Shown here piece after piece: positions 33,283-44,431 of a DNA stretch of 64,000 nt (positions are counted from its first letter, which is position 1; the number at the start of each line of letters is the position of its first letter). Location of the stretch: NCBI RefSeq assembly GCF_000203815.1, contig NW_004457729.1, positions 4,030,674-4,094,673 of the forward strand. The letters run 5' to 3'. Both the position numbers and the translations under genes were made by a program. The stretch is from Cavenderia fasciculata. Lineage: Eukaryota; Evosea; Eumycetozoa; Acytosteliales; Cavenderiaceae. The notes beneath the pieces are model-generated. The model made no database searches and was not told the origin of the DNA. It saw nothing but the letters and a program-made list of their open reading frames with translations.

Positions 33283-35067
33283 ATGGATGATAGTATAGTA
33301 TTTGATGTATTATATGATGGTAATACATTACCAATGGTTTTACCTATCAATGCAACCATATCAATATTAAAATCAACATTGGAAGCATATACAGGTATAC
33401 CAATTAATAAACAAATGTTATTAAATTTAGTAAATGGTAAGAAATAGTAAAAAGAAGTAAACATCTCTTTTTTATTTATTTATTAAACTCTCTTTCTATT
33501 TCTTGTTCTTCTTCTTTTTAGTAAATGAAGATACAACATTGGCATCAATGGATTTATCAAGAGTTGAAATGGTACAAGTTGATGAATCATCAAACAATAC
33601 AGAAGCAGCAACAACAACAACAACAACAGTAGTAGCAGAACAAAATAATACTACACCCAACAACAACAATGTTGTATCACCATCTTCAAATATAAATGCT
33701 ATCAATATAAATGAAAGCAATAATAGTAATAGTTCACCAAGTATTGCAACTCCACCAGTAAATAATAGTAGTAATAATAATGATGATGAAAATAATAATA
33801 TTGAAACATTTTCAGACGATGATGATGATGCAATGGATGGTGGTGATTATGATGTATCTAGACCATATGTAACATCAAGATTTGCAACAAATTATTTCCC
33901 CAATTCATCTTTTGATCAAGACTCTAATCTATCACCACAAGCTTTGACAGAATTCTTGGATCAAGTATCTTATCCAACCTTTGCAAGTGATTATGCTAGT
34001 TTTGGAATGAATCTTCCAGAACCATTCCAAGGTAGTTATAAAGAAGCTCTCAATGAAGCAAAATTACAAGGTAAATTGGTTCTTACCTATTTACATAGTC
34101 CTGAATCTGAACAATGTGTAATGTTTTGTTCGTACGTATAAAAAAAAAAAAGATAAAAAGATAAAAAATAATATTTATTTATTTATTATTTATTTTATTT
34201 TATAGAATATTAGAACAAGAAAAAGTATTTGAATTTATAATGAATAATTATATATTTTATGTTGGAACTATAAATGAAACTGCACAAATGTTATTATTTA
34301 ATCTAATTCCATTTGAAAGTTATCCAATCGTTGCTCTTGTTGCCAATTTTAGTAGTACCCCAAGAGTTTTGGAATTATTACAAGGTATCACAGATGGCGA
34401 TGAATTTTATTCTAAAATTATTCATCAATATACTTCAAATATGCAAGAATTGGATAGAATTAAAGCTGAAGAGTAAAAGGAGTAGAAAAAACAAAAAAAA
34501 AAAAGATAAATATAAATATTAATTTTATTTATTTTATTTTTTTTAGAGAACAAAAACAAGAAGAAAGAAGATTAGTTCAAGATCAAGATGAAGCATATGA
34601 AGAATCATTAAAGGCAGATATTGAAAAGGCAAAAAAAGAACAACAAGAGAGACAAAGAATAGAACAAGAGGAACAAAAGATAAATGATGCCAAACAATTG
34701 AGATTGGATCGTATCAATTTGGTTCCACCCGAACCTGCCAAAGGTCCAAAATCTACTCAAATTATTTTTAAATTACCAGATGATTCAAAATTGGAAAGAA
34801 GATTTAATTCTACAGATACTTTACAAACTGTAAGCAAATGAAAAGGAGAAAAAAAATATATTTATGAATAACATTAATGTTTATTTTCTTTTTATTTATT
34901 TCTAGTTGAGTGATTTTCTTCATGGTAGTGGAATAGAGATTGAGAATTTCCAATTTGTTACACAGTTTCCAAAAAAAGTTTATACTGGTCAAGATTTTAA
35001 ACAAACTTTGGAGGAATCTCAAATTCATCCTCAATCAATTTTAAATGTTAGATCAAATGATGAATAA
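33283..35067 (+). CDS. UBL-UAS-UBX protein (FAF1/FAF2-like p97 cofactor)
   Basis: There are five exons: 33283-33436, 33522-34131, 34206-34472, 34547-34829 and 34906-35067, for 491 residues. The first 75 residues form a ubiquitin-like domain, followed by Asn/Thr-rich linker. A UAS thioredoxin-like domain (SYKEALNEAKLQGKLVLTYL, CVMFCSILEQEKVFEFI) comes next, then a charged coiled coil (KKEQQERQRIEQEEQ) and a C-terminal UBX domain (STQIIFKLPDDSKLERRFN, FVTQFPKKVY). The FPKK segment stands at the p97-binding FPR loop position. It would recruit p97/Cdc48 in ER-associated or ubiquitin-dependent degradation. No hydrophobic hairpin is seen, so FAF1-like fits better than FAF2. Confidence 0.85.
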
Positions 35068-35088
35068 ATAATCATTTTTTTTTTATAA

Positions 35089-35440
35089 CATTGGCACCGA
35101 AAATAGCCCAACGATCAATTCCAAGGTGCTTTCTAATCTTTTCGATATCATCAACAAGATGCCAAGTAGTATTATCTTGTAATGAAAAGAGTGGAGTACT
35201 CTTTCCACAACCACATTGATCAAACATTATAATACGATAAGCTTGTGGATCACAGAATTGTCTGTACCTAGAGAGAGAGAAAAAAAAAAAAAAAAAAAAA
35301 GGTAGATAAGTATTTGTATCTCTTTTATCTCTTTCTATTTCTTCTATTACCATTCACTGCAACCCCCACGAGATCCACCGTGTACAAAAAGTATTGGATT
35401 GCCTTGAGGATTACCTGACTCTTCAACAAAAAGTTCATGA
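35089..35440 (-). pseudogene. inverted partial copy of the pip gene
   Basis: This copies exon 1 end, intron 1 and part of exon 2 of the pip gene at 36552 on the opposite strand. The intron is kept and nearly identical, including its poly-purine/pyrimidine end, so the copy was made at DNA level and recently. The oxyanion motif reads HGGSRGGC where the functional gene has HGGPGGGC, and DQCGCG replaces DQRGCG. Homology stops at FG in the nucleophile-elbow region, so the catalytic serine is missing. Confidence 0.9.
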
Positions 35441-36551
35441 AAATCTGGTGTCTCATTAAATATTTCTAGTATGCCGATGCTCAACCCATGTTTGCGTTTT
35501 GGGCAATGTTTGGAACAATATTTTTTTTTTGACAACCAACAGTATCATAAAATTTATAAATAGGGATCCTTTTTCAACTCATTATTAATAAATGTACAGA
35601 GTTTAAATAGATTTGTTAATTGAGTCGAACTCCTATTATCTAAATATAAAAAAAATTGGATAGATAAATGGTTTCGGATGAAACAAAGAATCCATCTGTG
35701 CCAGGAGGCAATATGCGTTGCTGACATGAATCGTTGTCCATGATATCTTTCATTTGTTGATAGACACTAATGGTCAGCTTTTAAAACATACAATCAAAAT
35801 GTTTTGGGATGGAGAACTTGGACGAATAAAGGGTTGGTTATGGTAACAAGGCAAAAGTTGTTCTTGATTAAAGTTGCACGTATAATCAATGCAAGGACAA
35901 ATGATAAAGTTGTCATGTTTAAAACTTTATAATAAAAGTCATATGATAACATGGTGATGCACTTTTACTACCTGACAATCCCTCGACTATCCTTGTAATA
36001 TAATCTACCAACACTAATAAACCAATAATGAATATGTTGTGAGCCAATGCAAAGAACATGTGGTATGGGAAATGACCAGAAATATTATTTTATTAAATGA
36101 AATATTATATTATGGATCCTTGTCGCAAGGATCCATAATATAATATTTCATTTAATAAAACTTTTAGCATAATATACAATAGGTCGACATGTGAAGCAGT
36201 CCTTCCTTGATTAGACCAAACTCAGTGGTTCCATACACTATAATTGGCCCACATCCACGATATCATGAGGTAAAGTTTCACCACACCCACTTTATCACAT
36301 GTAAAAGGAAAAAGAGGTTGATGAAATAAGTAACTACTGCTACTAGTTGTATGAATAAATGTTGTATGTAATGGTTCCAAATTATATTACCATTGTGGCC
36401 TTTGGATCACAGTGCGACCTTTCGATGATTAATAATAATAATTTTTTTAAAATATATTTTTTTCAAATTTGCCCAGGCCTCAAAGACTGAAGGCTTGTTT
36501 GTCATCACAAGATCACATTCCATTGGTAATATATATATATAATCATTTAAA
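35441..36551. other. spacer between pip copies: remnants and palindrome
   Basis: There is no intact gene. Minus-strand coding-like remnants lie at 35670-35800 (SVYQQMKDIMDNDSCQQRI) and 35800-35940 (HDNFIICPCIDYTCNFNQEQ), in different frames. A perfect palindrome lies at 36088-36160. The last 150 bases before 36552 should contain the pip promoter. Confidence 0.45.
36088..36160. repeat. perfect palindrome, two 35-bp arms, 3-nt loop
   Basis: The left arm (36088-36122) begins TTTTATTAAATG and ends GGATCCTTG. The loop is TCG, and the right arm (36126-36160) is its exact reverse complement, with no mismatch. Such a long perfect inverted repeat forms cruciforms and is normally unstable, so it is either recent or maintained. 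Confidence 0.95.
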
Positions 36552-37769
36552 ATGACAACAACTAGTAAACCAAGAGAATCAGTATTGGATTACCCAAGAA
36601 CATTATACCCACCAATTCAACCATACAAGGAACACCGTCTCAAAGTATCAGATATTCATGAACTATACGTTGAAGAGTCAGGTAATCCTCAAGGCAATCC
36701 AATACTTTTTGTACACGGTGGACCTGGGGGAGGCTGCAGTGAATGGTAATAGAAGAAATAGAAAGAGATAAAAGAGATACAAATACTTATCTACCTTTTT
36801 TTTTTTTTTTTCTCTCTCTCTAGGTACAGACAATTCTGTGATCCACAAGCTTATCGTATTATAATGTTTGATCAACGTGGTTGTGGAAAGAGTACTCCAC
36901 TCTTTTCATTACAAGATAATACTACTTGGCATCTTGTTGATGATATCGAAAAGATTAGAAAACACCTTGGAATTGATCGTTGGGCTATTTTCGGTGGATC
37001 ATGGGGTTCTACTTTGGCTCTTGCCTATGCTGAAACTCATCCAACCGTTGTTAAATGTTTAATTGTATGTTTTACAGATTGAAAGAAATGAATGAAAGAA
37101 AAACTCATTATTAATTATTTTTTGTATCAACTTAGTTACGTGGTATCTTTACTCTAAGAAGAGAAGAATTATTATTCTTTTATCAAAAGGGAAGTAATTA
37201 TTTATTCCCAGATTATTTTGATGAATACCTTAGTGTAATCCCAGAGTATGTAAAATATTTATAAACATATTTATTATTTCTTTTTCTAATTTTTTTTTCC
37301 TTCCTTTTCATTTAGAGTTGAAAGAGGAGATTTAATGAGTGCCTATTATCGTAGATTAACCAATGATAATGATAAAGAGACACAGATGAAATGTGCACAA
37401 GCATGGACCAGATGGGAGATGGCAACTTCACGTTTAATGGTTGATGATGAAAAGATCAAAGAAGGAGAAGATCCAGCTTTTGCTTTGGCCTTTGCTAGAA
37501 TCGAATGTCATTACTTTGTCAATGGTGGATTCTTCAAGGAAGAAGGACAACTCCTCAAGAATGCAACCATTCTCAATCAACACAACATTCCAGGTGTCAT
37601 CATTCAAGGTAGATACGATGTAGTCTGTCCAGCCACCACTGCTTGGGAACTTTCAAAGGTTTGGACAAACTCTGACTTGAAAATCATTGCAGATTCTGGT
37701 CACAGTATGTCTGAACCAGGTATTATTTCTGGTTTGGTTGAAGCTTGTGATAAATTTAAAAATCTTTAA
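36552..37769 (+). CDS. pip: proline iminopeptidase (alpha/beta hydrolase, S33)
   Basis: The enzyme removes N-terminal proline from peptides. There are four exons: 36552-36745, 36824-37064, 37136-37245 and 37316-37769, for 332 residues (family about 310-320). It has the oxyanion motif HGGPGGGC, the nucleophile elbow GGSWGSTLAL, the acid in QGRYDVVCP, and the histidine in SGHS. The cap region (TQMKCAQAWTRWEMATSRLM) is typical of the family. It is cytosolic, with no signal peptide. An inverted truncated duplicate lies upstream. Confidence 0.95.
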
Positions 37770-38400
37770 ATCATAATCAAAATATTAGTAATACAAAAAT
37801 AAAGTATATTTTGATTGAATAATTTTTTTTATTTTATTTTAAAAATTTTTTTTTTTTTTTTTTTTAGAGCTATAACTAGAGGTAGTTCGATTTTATTCTT
37901 TATTTTTTTTTAAACACAGAAAGAAGATTGTTAGAGATAATATAGGGGGGGATATCCCCCTCCACTCCTCCTCCTCATCATCATCATCATCCAAAATGAT
38001 TGTAGTTAATCAATCAATAATAGTTAATCAATCAATAATATTTAATCAATCTGTTTGTCTATCTATTTCACATCTTTGTAGTTATTCAATCTCTCTTTCA
38101 TTGTAATCATCAATCTACCAACCATTCAATCACTGAAAATGTTACAATTAAACCAATCAATCAACCAATCAACCAATCAATTCAATTCAATTCAACTACT
38201 ACTTGCCAAATCATTGGAAAGCATTCCTTCTTTGTTGAGTTTCGATAGTTTTGTTTGCCTTGATTTTGTAAAGTGAAGGATCATTTACAAAGATTTGTTG
38301 TTGAGATGGATTAAAGTATGTTTGAAAACACATTATTGCTAATTATTATTATTATTATTATCATATTTATATTAATATTTTAAAAAAAAGGATTCTATTT
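37770..38400. other. intergenic with simple repeats
   Basis: The stretch has T-rich DNA, a short G/C hairpin at about 37947-37964 (GGGGG-ATAT-CCCCC core), CAATCAAT/CCAATCAA repeats at 38000-38035 and 38150-38195, and a possible small gene on the minus strand (38211-38334). Otherwise no gene is seen. Confidence 0.4.
38211..38334 (-). CDS. possible 40-residue small protein
   Basis: A minus-strand frame starts at ATG 38334 and ends at 38211. Its sequence (MCFQTYFNPSQQQIFVNDPS, then LYKIKANKTIETQQRRNAFQ) has non-random composition compared with the repetitive DNA around it. It could be a genuine small gene or the last exon of a gene whose other exons I cannot see. No domain is recognised. Confidence 0.3.
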
Positions 38401-38402
38401 TT

Positions 38403-38720
38403 AAAACTTTAGACAACATCAGAGACAAAGGTGGCAGAACTACGGCCCAAACAGAGTATAAGGGAGCCGAGAAAGCATTGAATTTCATATGCATGAATGG
38501 TCATGACATTTCCACGTCTCCACACGAGATCAACCGATCAAAGGCAAAGGTATTCATTTGCCCTCCATGCAAATATGATACTCACGTCACCCAATTTGCA
38601 TCAATGGGATGGGAGGTGGTCGAGAGAGAAGGCGAGCCCTATACAAGTTAAAGGGATGTATGGCATCAGTCCAGGTACGCGAGAACATGTTTTACATTGT
38701 CGTGGGTATGTCATTTATAT
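38403..38720 (+). pseudogene. unidentified coding remnant
   Basis: The frame around 38403-38650 reads NIRDKGGRTTAQTEYKGAEK, NFICMNGHDISTS and KVFICPPCKYDTHVTQFA, with Cys-x2-Cys and His residues that could bind zinc. It then changes frame. The sequence resembles fragments of DNA-binding domains of transposons or plant-like WRKY/FAR1 folds, but I cannot fix a family. Confidence 0.25.
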
Positions 38721-38827
38721 TTTACATAGATATATATATTTATATTAATTATATTAACTTTTATCTATTATTTTTTATTATAGAACTTTATTGGATAATG
38801 AAGTAAAAGAACAAGTAGGTCAAGAAC

Positions 38828-38878
38828 TATTTGGACGGTAAGAAGTATTTGGATTAAATACTTCTTATCGTCCAAATA
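38828..38878. repeat. inverted repeat, 23-bp arms with one mismatch
   Basis: The arms TATTTGGACGGTAAGAAGTATTT and AAATACTTCTTATCGTCCAAATA are separated by GGATT. It lies between the remnant at 38.4 kb and the pogo-like element, so it could be a terminal or foldback structure. Confidence 0.85.
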
Positions 38879-39149
38879 CAAGAGTATATTGTCTTAGACG
38901 CCACTCCGTTAGCCCATATTTGGACCAGATCTGCATAGATATTTATTTTTATTTTCGGTTTTTTCCCGCCGGTTGAATTGTAGCTAATAAGTGTTGAATA
39001 TTTAATAAAATAAACAAAACAAATATTATTTATTTATTTATTAGTAATTAAATCATTTATTTACTTCCCGATGTTTTTTTGGTGCGCAAATGTCACACAC
39101 GCACTTTCCCTCCTTTTTTTTTGAACTGAAAGAATTAATCATTTCTATA

Positions 39150-40395
39150 TTTAAAATTGACCAATCCAGGCAACCTTAGACCTACAAGAAGGAGTATATC
39201 AATTCCCCAGAGGAAAATTAAAAGAAAGAGAGGTGGTCAGAAGAAGGTAATCCTCGAGTATCTAAAAAGGAACCGCCAAGACTTGAGGACACAAAAAGAG
39301 GTACCAAAACAAAAGAAGATTTACCAAAACATATTAACTAAGCTTATAATAGATATGTGAAGAACTTGGAGTATTGGAATGTTTCAGAAGACTGTAACTG
39401 AGGTCTATGATGGAAATGTGATTAGCAGAACCTATCTCACTGATGACCAAACCCAGCAGTTGGTTGATGAGATAGAAAGTCTCCAAAAGGCTAAGAAGCC
39501 TCCCACAAAGCAAGATGTAATTAAAATGGTAATATTTCCCCAATCAACAACAAATAATTGACAAAAAACGTGTATATTGATTACAATGGCTAATTATACT
39601 CTTTTTAAGGCCCATGTCATCAAAGGAAGTGATTACAAAAAGAACCATCTGATTCTTGGTATCACAAAACCTTTAGAAAACACCCTTTTGCCAAAGATCT
39701 CAAAACAAGAAAGGGAGCAATGACTACACAAGAACGTACATCTGCTGATAGCCCTCAAGTTAAAGATTGGCCTAAAATACAAACAATGAATCTATGTGAA
39801 AACCAAGTCAAGCTAAAGAACATATGTAACTTTGATGAGACTGCAGTTACTTTGAATGCATCAACGGAAAAGGTAAACGGTTCTATATAACACATGAACA
39901 AAAATTCTTCATTTTAACAGCTTTTTACACCTTCCATTCTATATAGTACGTCTGTAATCCCAAGATATGCCAGCCAAGATATCACAAGGTGAATAACAAC
40001 GAACATATCACAGTAATATCAACTATTATGGCCGATGGATCATTGTTACCACCATATATTATATTTAAAGCACCAAAATCAAGTTTGGGTGAAGTTGAAA
40101 TAGAATCAGATGCATATGTGACTTTTAATGCATCTGGATGGGTTGATACCGAGCAAAAGAGACATTTTATAGAGTGGGTGGCAGAGAAGCACACACAACT
40201 GCACGGCACTGACAAGAAAGTCCTCCTATTGTGACAACCACACATCCAACCTCCAAGAGGACGTTTATAATCTTTTAAAAAAACATAACATGGATGCTTA
40301 CACCTTCCCAGCCAACTCTACCCATCTGCTCCAGCCTCTCGATCTGGTACTCTTTTCTCCTTTCAAAAAGCACCTTTCTTCGGGCTATGGAGTTA
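39150..40395 (+). mobile_element. pogo-like (Tc1/mariner superfamily) DNA transposon, broken
   Basis: The transposase is recognisable in pieces: an N-terminal basic region (39157-39360), a CENP-B-type helix-turn-helix stretch (LTDDQTQQLVDEIESLQKA, about 39440-39500), and a DDE_1 catalytic core. The three acids lie in NFDETAV (39828), LLDNHT (about 40230) and LQPLDLVLFSPF (40332-40366). Introns are likely at 39529-39610 and 39873-39946. The frame is interrupted once near 40233 (an in-frame TGA, with the DNH motif in the next frame). The 3' end is cut where the DUF1772 gene begins. I see no terminal inverted repeats, so it is an inactive relic. Confidence 0.8.
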
Positions 40396-40438
40396 TTTAT
40401 TATTATTTATTATTATTATTCTTTTTTTTTGTTGTTGA

Positions 40439-41014
40439 TTAAAATAATCCAGTAACAGTTCCCAAACCAACACCAAAACCCATCAAAGAAAAGAGAATTC
40501 TAACACTATGAGCTTGTCTCCAACGGAGAATCAACGATTCAACTTTATCATCATGGATTTTTGGTTGATAATTATCTGCCATTCTAAAAAGAGAAAAGAA
40601 AAAAAGATTTATAATTGTTAACAATAAATATTATTATCTTCTTTGTTTTTATTATTATTAATAATTTACATACTCTAATAAAGGTTTATTAATTAAGGGA
40701 CCCATATATGCAAGTGTAAATGGAACAGGAAGTAATGATAAAATGGTAAATAAAGCCCATCTACCTTTGGCTCTAGTTCTAAAGAATAAAACCAAACCAG
40801 CAGTGGCAGCCAACAATGACATGATTGCTTGTGGTGGAGCTGCCAAAGTATAGAGTGTTTTAAATGATGTTGCAGCTTTTTGTTTATCCTTTTTTGATAT
40901 ATTTAATAGGATTGGTATATCAATCAAGTTGCATGATATAGCAATTCCTGAAAATAATCCAATCGATCCAATTGCTATTAATTTTAAATATGATTTTATT
41001 AAATGATCTTTCAT
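40439..41014 (-). CDS. DUF1772-like four-helix membrane protein
   Basis: There are two exons, 41014-40674 and 40583-40439, encoding 161 residues. Four hydrophobic segments are visible: AIGSIGLFSGIAISC, AIMSLLAATAGLVLFF, WALFTILSLLPVPFTLAYMG and SLMGFGVGLGTVTGLF. The motif PFTLAYMGPLINKPL and the C-terminal W-R-x-x-H-x-x-R segment fit the DUF1772 (anthrone oxygenase-like) family. The substrate is unknown. It is transcribed towards the pogo relic. Confidence 0.75.
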
Positions 41015-41268
41015 CCTATGAATAAATAAAAAATATAGATAATGAGAAAGAGAGAGAGATATATAGATAAAGAAAAAGAATGAGAGTTGTTTGAATGAAC
41101 ATCATCATCATCAATCAGTTTTGTTTGTTTAACCCACCCACCTCGAAATTAAATTAAAAAAAAAAAACAAACAACACACAATTGTCTCACCCCCTTTTTA
41201 TCGTTGCATTCTCTCGAGAGACACGATCAGAATTTGATTACTCGTTTTTTCTATACAATTCTTTAATA

Positions 41269-42609
41269 ATGATTAAATCATCAATTCAATTATTATTTAA
41301 AACGACGACGACGACGAATAGTCAATCTTTGTCGTCATCATCGACAAGAATTATACTTAGACATTATGCAACAGCAACACCGATAGCAGCAGGAGATACA
41401 AAAGCCAAAGCATCACATTTTATGAGATTAAAAGGATCATGTAAATCTGCAGGTATTGTAGGTCTACCAAATATTGGTAAGAGTAGTTTATTCAATGCTC
41501 TTACTAGTTCACAATCTGCTGCTGCTGCAAATTTCCCTTTTTGTACTATAGAGTAAGAAGTAATACAAATCAAATCAAATACTACTTCCTCTAGTCTTAT
41601 TTTACTTACTTTTTATTTGTTTAGTCCAAATATAGGATTAGTAATGGTACCAGATGAAAGATTAAATCATATATCAAAATTATTAAATACAAAGAGTAAA
41701 GTTGAAACACAATTAGAGTTTGTAGATATTGCTGGGTTGGTCAAAGGTGCATCGGATGGTGAAGGTTTGGGTAATAAATTCCTTGCCAACATTAGACAGG
41801 TATCTTTGATTGTACATTTGGTTCGTTGTTTTGAAGATGGTAATATTACTCATGTTCACGATCACATTGATCCAATCAAGGATATAGAGACGATAGAGAC
41901 TGAATTGATTTTGGCCGACATGCAATCATTGGAAAAGGTATTGACCGAACAAAAGAAACGTCCAACACCAGAACAACTACTCCGTAATCAAGTGGCACAA
42001 CGTGTCATCAAATCATTAGAGGGTGGTGTTTTGGCACGTGACGTTGAAATCGAAGAAAAGGAATGGGCCGCCTTCCAATCACTCCACCTACTCACCTGTA
42101 AACCAATACTCTACACTTGCAATGTCGGTGAAGCAGACGTTGCCACTGGCAACAAATATACAGAAATGGTTAAAGAATTCTCTAGAAAACAAGGATCACA
42201 AGTAGATCCAGTGATTGTATCGGCCAAAATTGAAAGTGAAGTGGCCAATCTAGAGAGCGAGGAAATGAAAAAGGAATTCCTTCAACTCTATGGTCTCACA
42301 CATAACGGTCTGTCAAAGGTTATCAATGGAGCAAGAAATCTTATGGGTCTTCAATCATACTATACTGCATCGGAACGTGAATGTCGTGCTTGGACCATTC
42401 CAGTTGGCACAAAGGCAAGAGCTGCCGCTGGTGTCATCCACAGCGACTTTGAAAAGGGATTCATCAAAGCAGATACAATCGCCTATCAAGATTTCATCGA
42501 CGTCAACGGTGATGAAAAATTGGCAAAAGAAAAAGGTAAACAAAGACAAGAAGGTCCAAATTATTTAGTTCAAGATGGTGATGTTATGTTTTTTAAATTT
42601 AATCTTTAA
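41269..42609 (+). CDS. OLA1/YchF-type P-loop ATPase, probably mitochondrial
   Basis: There are two exons, 41269-41552 and 41625-42609, for 422 residues. Motifs: G1 [10 protein letters not shown]3 [10 protein letters not shown], and CNVGE in place of NKxD, the OLA1 change that favours ATP over GTP. The C-terminal TGS domain ends [18 protein letters not shown], the family signature. The first 45 residues are Ser/Thr/Arg-rich without acids ([16 protein letters not shown]... [12 protein letters not shown]), a good mitochondrial presequence. I chose the Met at 41269 over the longer frame from 41182 because the presequence then starts cleanly. The role is translation- or stress-linked; a cytosolic paralogue is expected elsewhere. 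Confidence 0.93.
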
Positions 42610-42912
42610 AAGGAAAAATAAACATATATTGAATAATTTATTTTGTTTAGTAAATTTTAAATTTATTTATTTTAATCTTTTCTACCCATCACGATGGTCT
42701 GGATTAGATGGTAACATTGTACTTGAAAGATTTCCTACTTGTTAAAAAAAAATTAAAAAAAAAATTAAATTAATTTAATGCGCAGTCACAACTTCAATTC
42801 AATTTTGTTTTTTTCTTTTGGTATTAATTAAAATAAATATTATAGTTTGTAAATGAGTAGTATCTCAAGTGTAAATAGATAGATTATAAAAAGATATAGA
42901 TAGACATCAATC
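42610..42912. other. intergenic, no gene seen
   Basis: The stretch has poly-A/T runs at 42744-42775. A short minus-strand frame (LPSNPDHRDG) near 42690-42740 has no start or flanking exon. It probably contains the promoter of the glycosyltransferase gene. Confidence 0.4.
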
Positions 42913-44205
42913 ATGATGGCACCAACTTTTAAACTTATAGCACTATGTATGTTTATTATTATTATTGAACAAAAGATTAGAATCTAATAGAACTTTTATT
43001 AACCTCTTTTTCTCTATCTATCTACTTTAGTATGTATAACAGTATTTATAATAATAGGAGTATTTCAATTTAGTCCAAGTTTTAATAATAATAATAATAA
43101 CAATATAGATCAACAACAAGTAGATGTAATAGAAAAAGCAGAAGGAGAAAATGATTTAATATCAAGTAAAGAACAGGTGAAATTGGAACCAACTATATTT
43201 ATATCTTTGGCATCTTATAGAGATGCAATGTGTAGTGATACGATTAATTATATCTACAAGAATGCAAAACATCCAGAGTATATATATGTTGGAGTGGTAG
43301 ATCAAGGTGCTGAAAAGATTGACAAGATATTCAATGATACTGTAGAACATGGTTATCCCAATTCCTATTGTTATCATTCTCTAGATATACCAAAAGAATG
43401 GGTAGATGAACACATACGATTCAAATCAATGACATCGGAAGAGTCAAAAGGTCCGACATTGGCAAGATTCTGGGCAAGCAAACTATACAAAAAAGAAACT
43501 TATTATATGCAAATCGATTCACACATGCGTTTTATCAAACATTGGGATGTTCATGTGATTGATGATCATTGGAAATTGACTCGTGTCGAAGGTGTAGAGA
43601 TTGGAAGAGGTGGTGTTCCCAAAGGGATATTGACTCATTATCCATTACCATATGACCACGATTCATCTGGACTGCCAAAAGATGACCAAACACATGTACC
43701 CAATCTATGTAAAGGTATATTTAATGCAGAGGGTCTCATGACATTCAACTCTTATATTCTCGCTGCCACCGAGGTACCAAAAGAGTGTCCATTTTTAGCG
43801 GCTGGTTTCTTTTTTGGTACAGCAGAGTTTTTATCAACGGTTCCATACGATCCTCATCTTCCCAACATGTTTGAAGGTGAAGAGATCTTACATACCGTAC
43901 GTCTATGGGTCAATGGTTACAGATTCTTTGCACCTACAATGAACTTTTGTTATCATTTCTACATTCGTAAAGATCAACCAAAGTTTTGGGAAGATGTATC
44001 AGAATATCGTGTCGGCGTGAGACAATCAGTCGACAGAGCAAAATACATACTTGGTTTGGATCATCCACATGATCTATCTGATCCAAAATACTACGATATC
44101 AATGACTACGACATTAAAAACAAATCAATCATTCAACAATATTGGAAAACTTATGATTTAGATCCAATTGCTAAAACTCATGATTTTAATAAATGGTGTA
44201 GATAA
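42913..44205 (+). CDS. GT60-family GlcNAc-transferase-like, membrane-anchored
   Basis: There are two exons, 42913-42946 and 43031-44205, for 402 residues. The small first exon plus exon 2 give a signal anchor (FKLIALLCITVFIIIGVFQF), then an Asn-rich stem. The catalytic domain starts TIFISLASYRDAMCSDTINY and has QIDSHMRFIKHWD at the metal-binding DxD/DxH site and FAAGFFFGTAEFL-like acceptor-loop sequence. This is the family of UDP-GlcNAc hydroxyproline GlcNAc-transferases. The well-known member acting on Skp1 is cytosolic. This one, with a membrane anchor, should act in the Golgi on secreted or membrane proteins, which is inference. Confidence 0.88.
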
Positions 44206-44216
44206 CAAAAAAAATA

Positions 44217-44250
44217 AAAAAGGAAAAGGAAAAGGAAAAGGAAAAGGAAC
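44217..44250 (+). repeat. AAAAGG microsatellite
   Basis: About five AAAAGG units lie in the 3' flank of the glycosyltransferase gene. Confidence 0.8.
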
Positions 44251-44431
44251 TAATTAATTAATCATTTGTACAAAAGAACCAAAAAAAAAAAAAGTTGGAT
44301 CTAAAATTATTAATAAATTTAACATTATTTATTTATTTATCATTTTTTCATCTGATATGAAAATCCCTTTTTTTTTTTAAATAGTTTATTTGATTTGAAT
44401 GAGAAGATGCATAGATAGATAAATATATAGA

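Noticed and set aside
42682-42750. Short minus-strand frame MLPSNPDHRDG
   Set aside because: Only about ten residues after Met, no upstream exon, flanked by poly-A/T.
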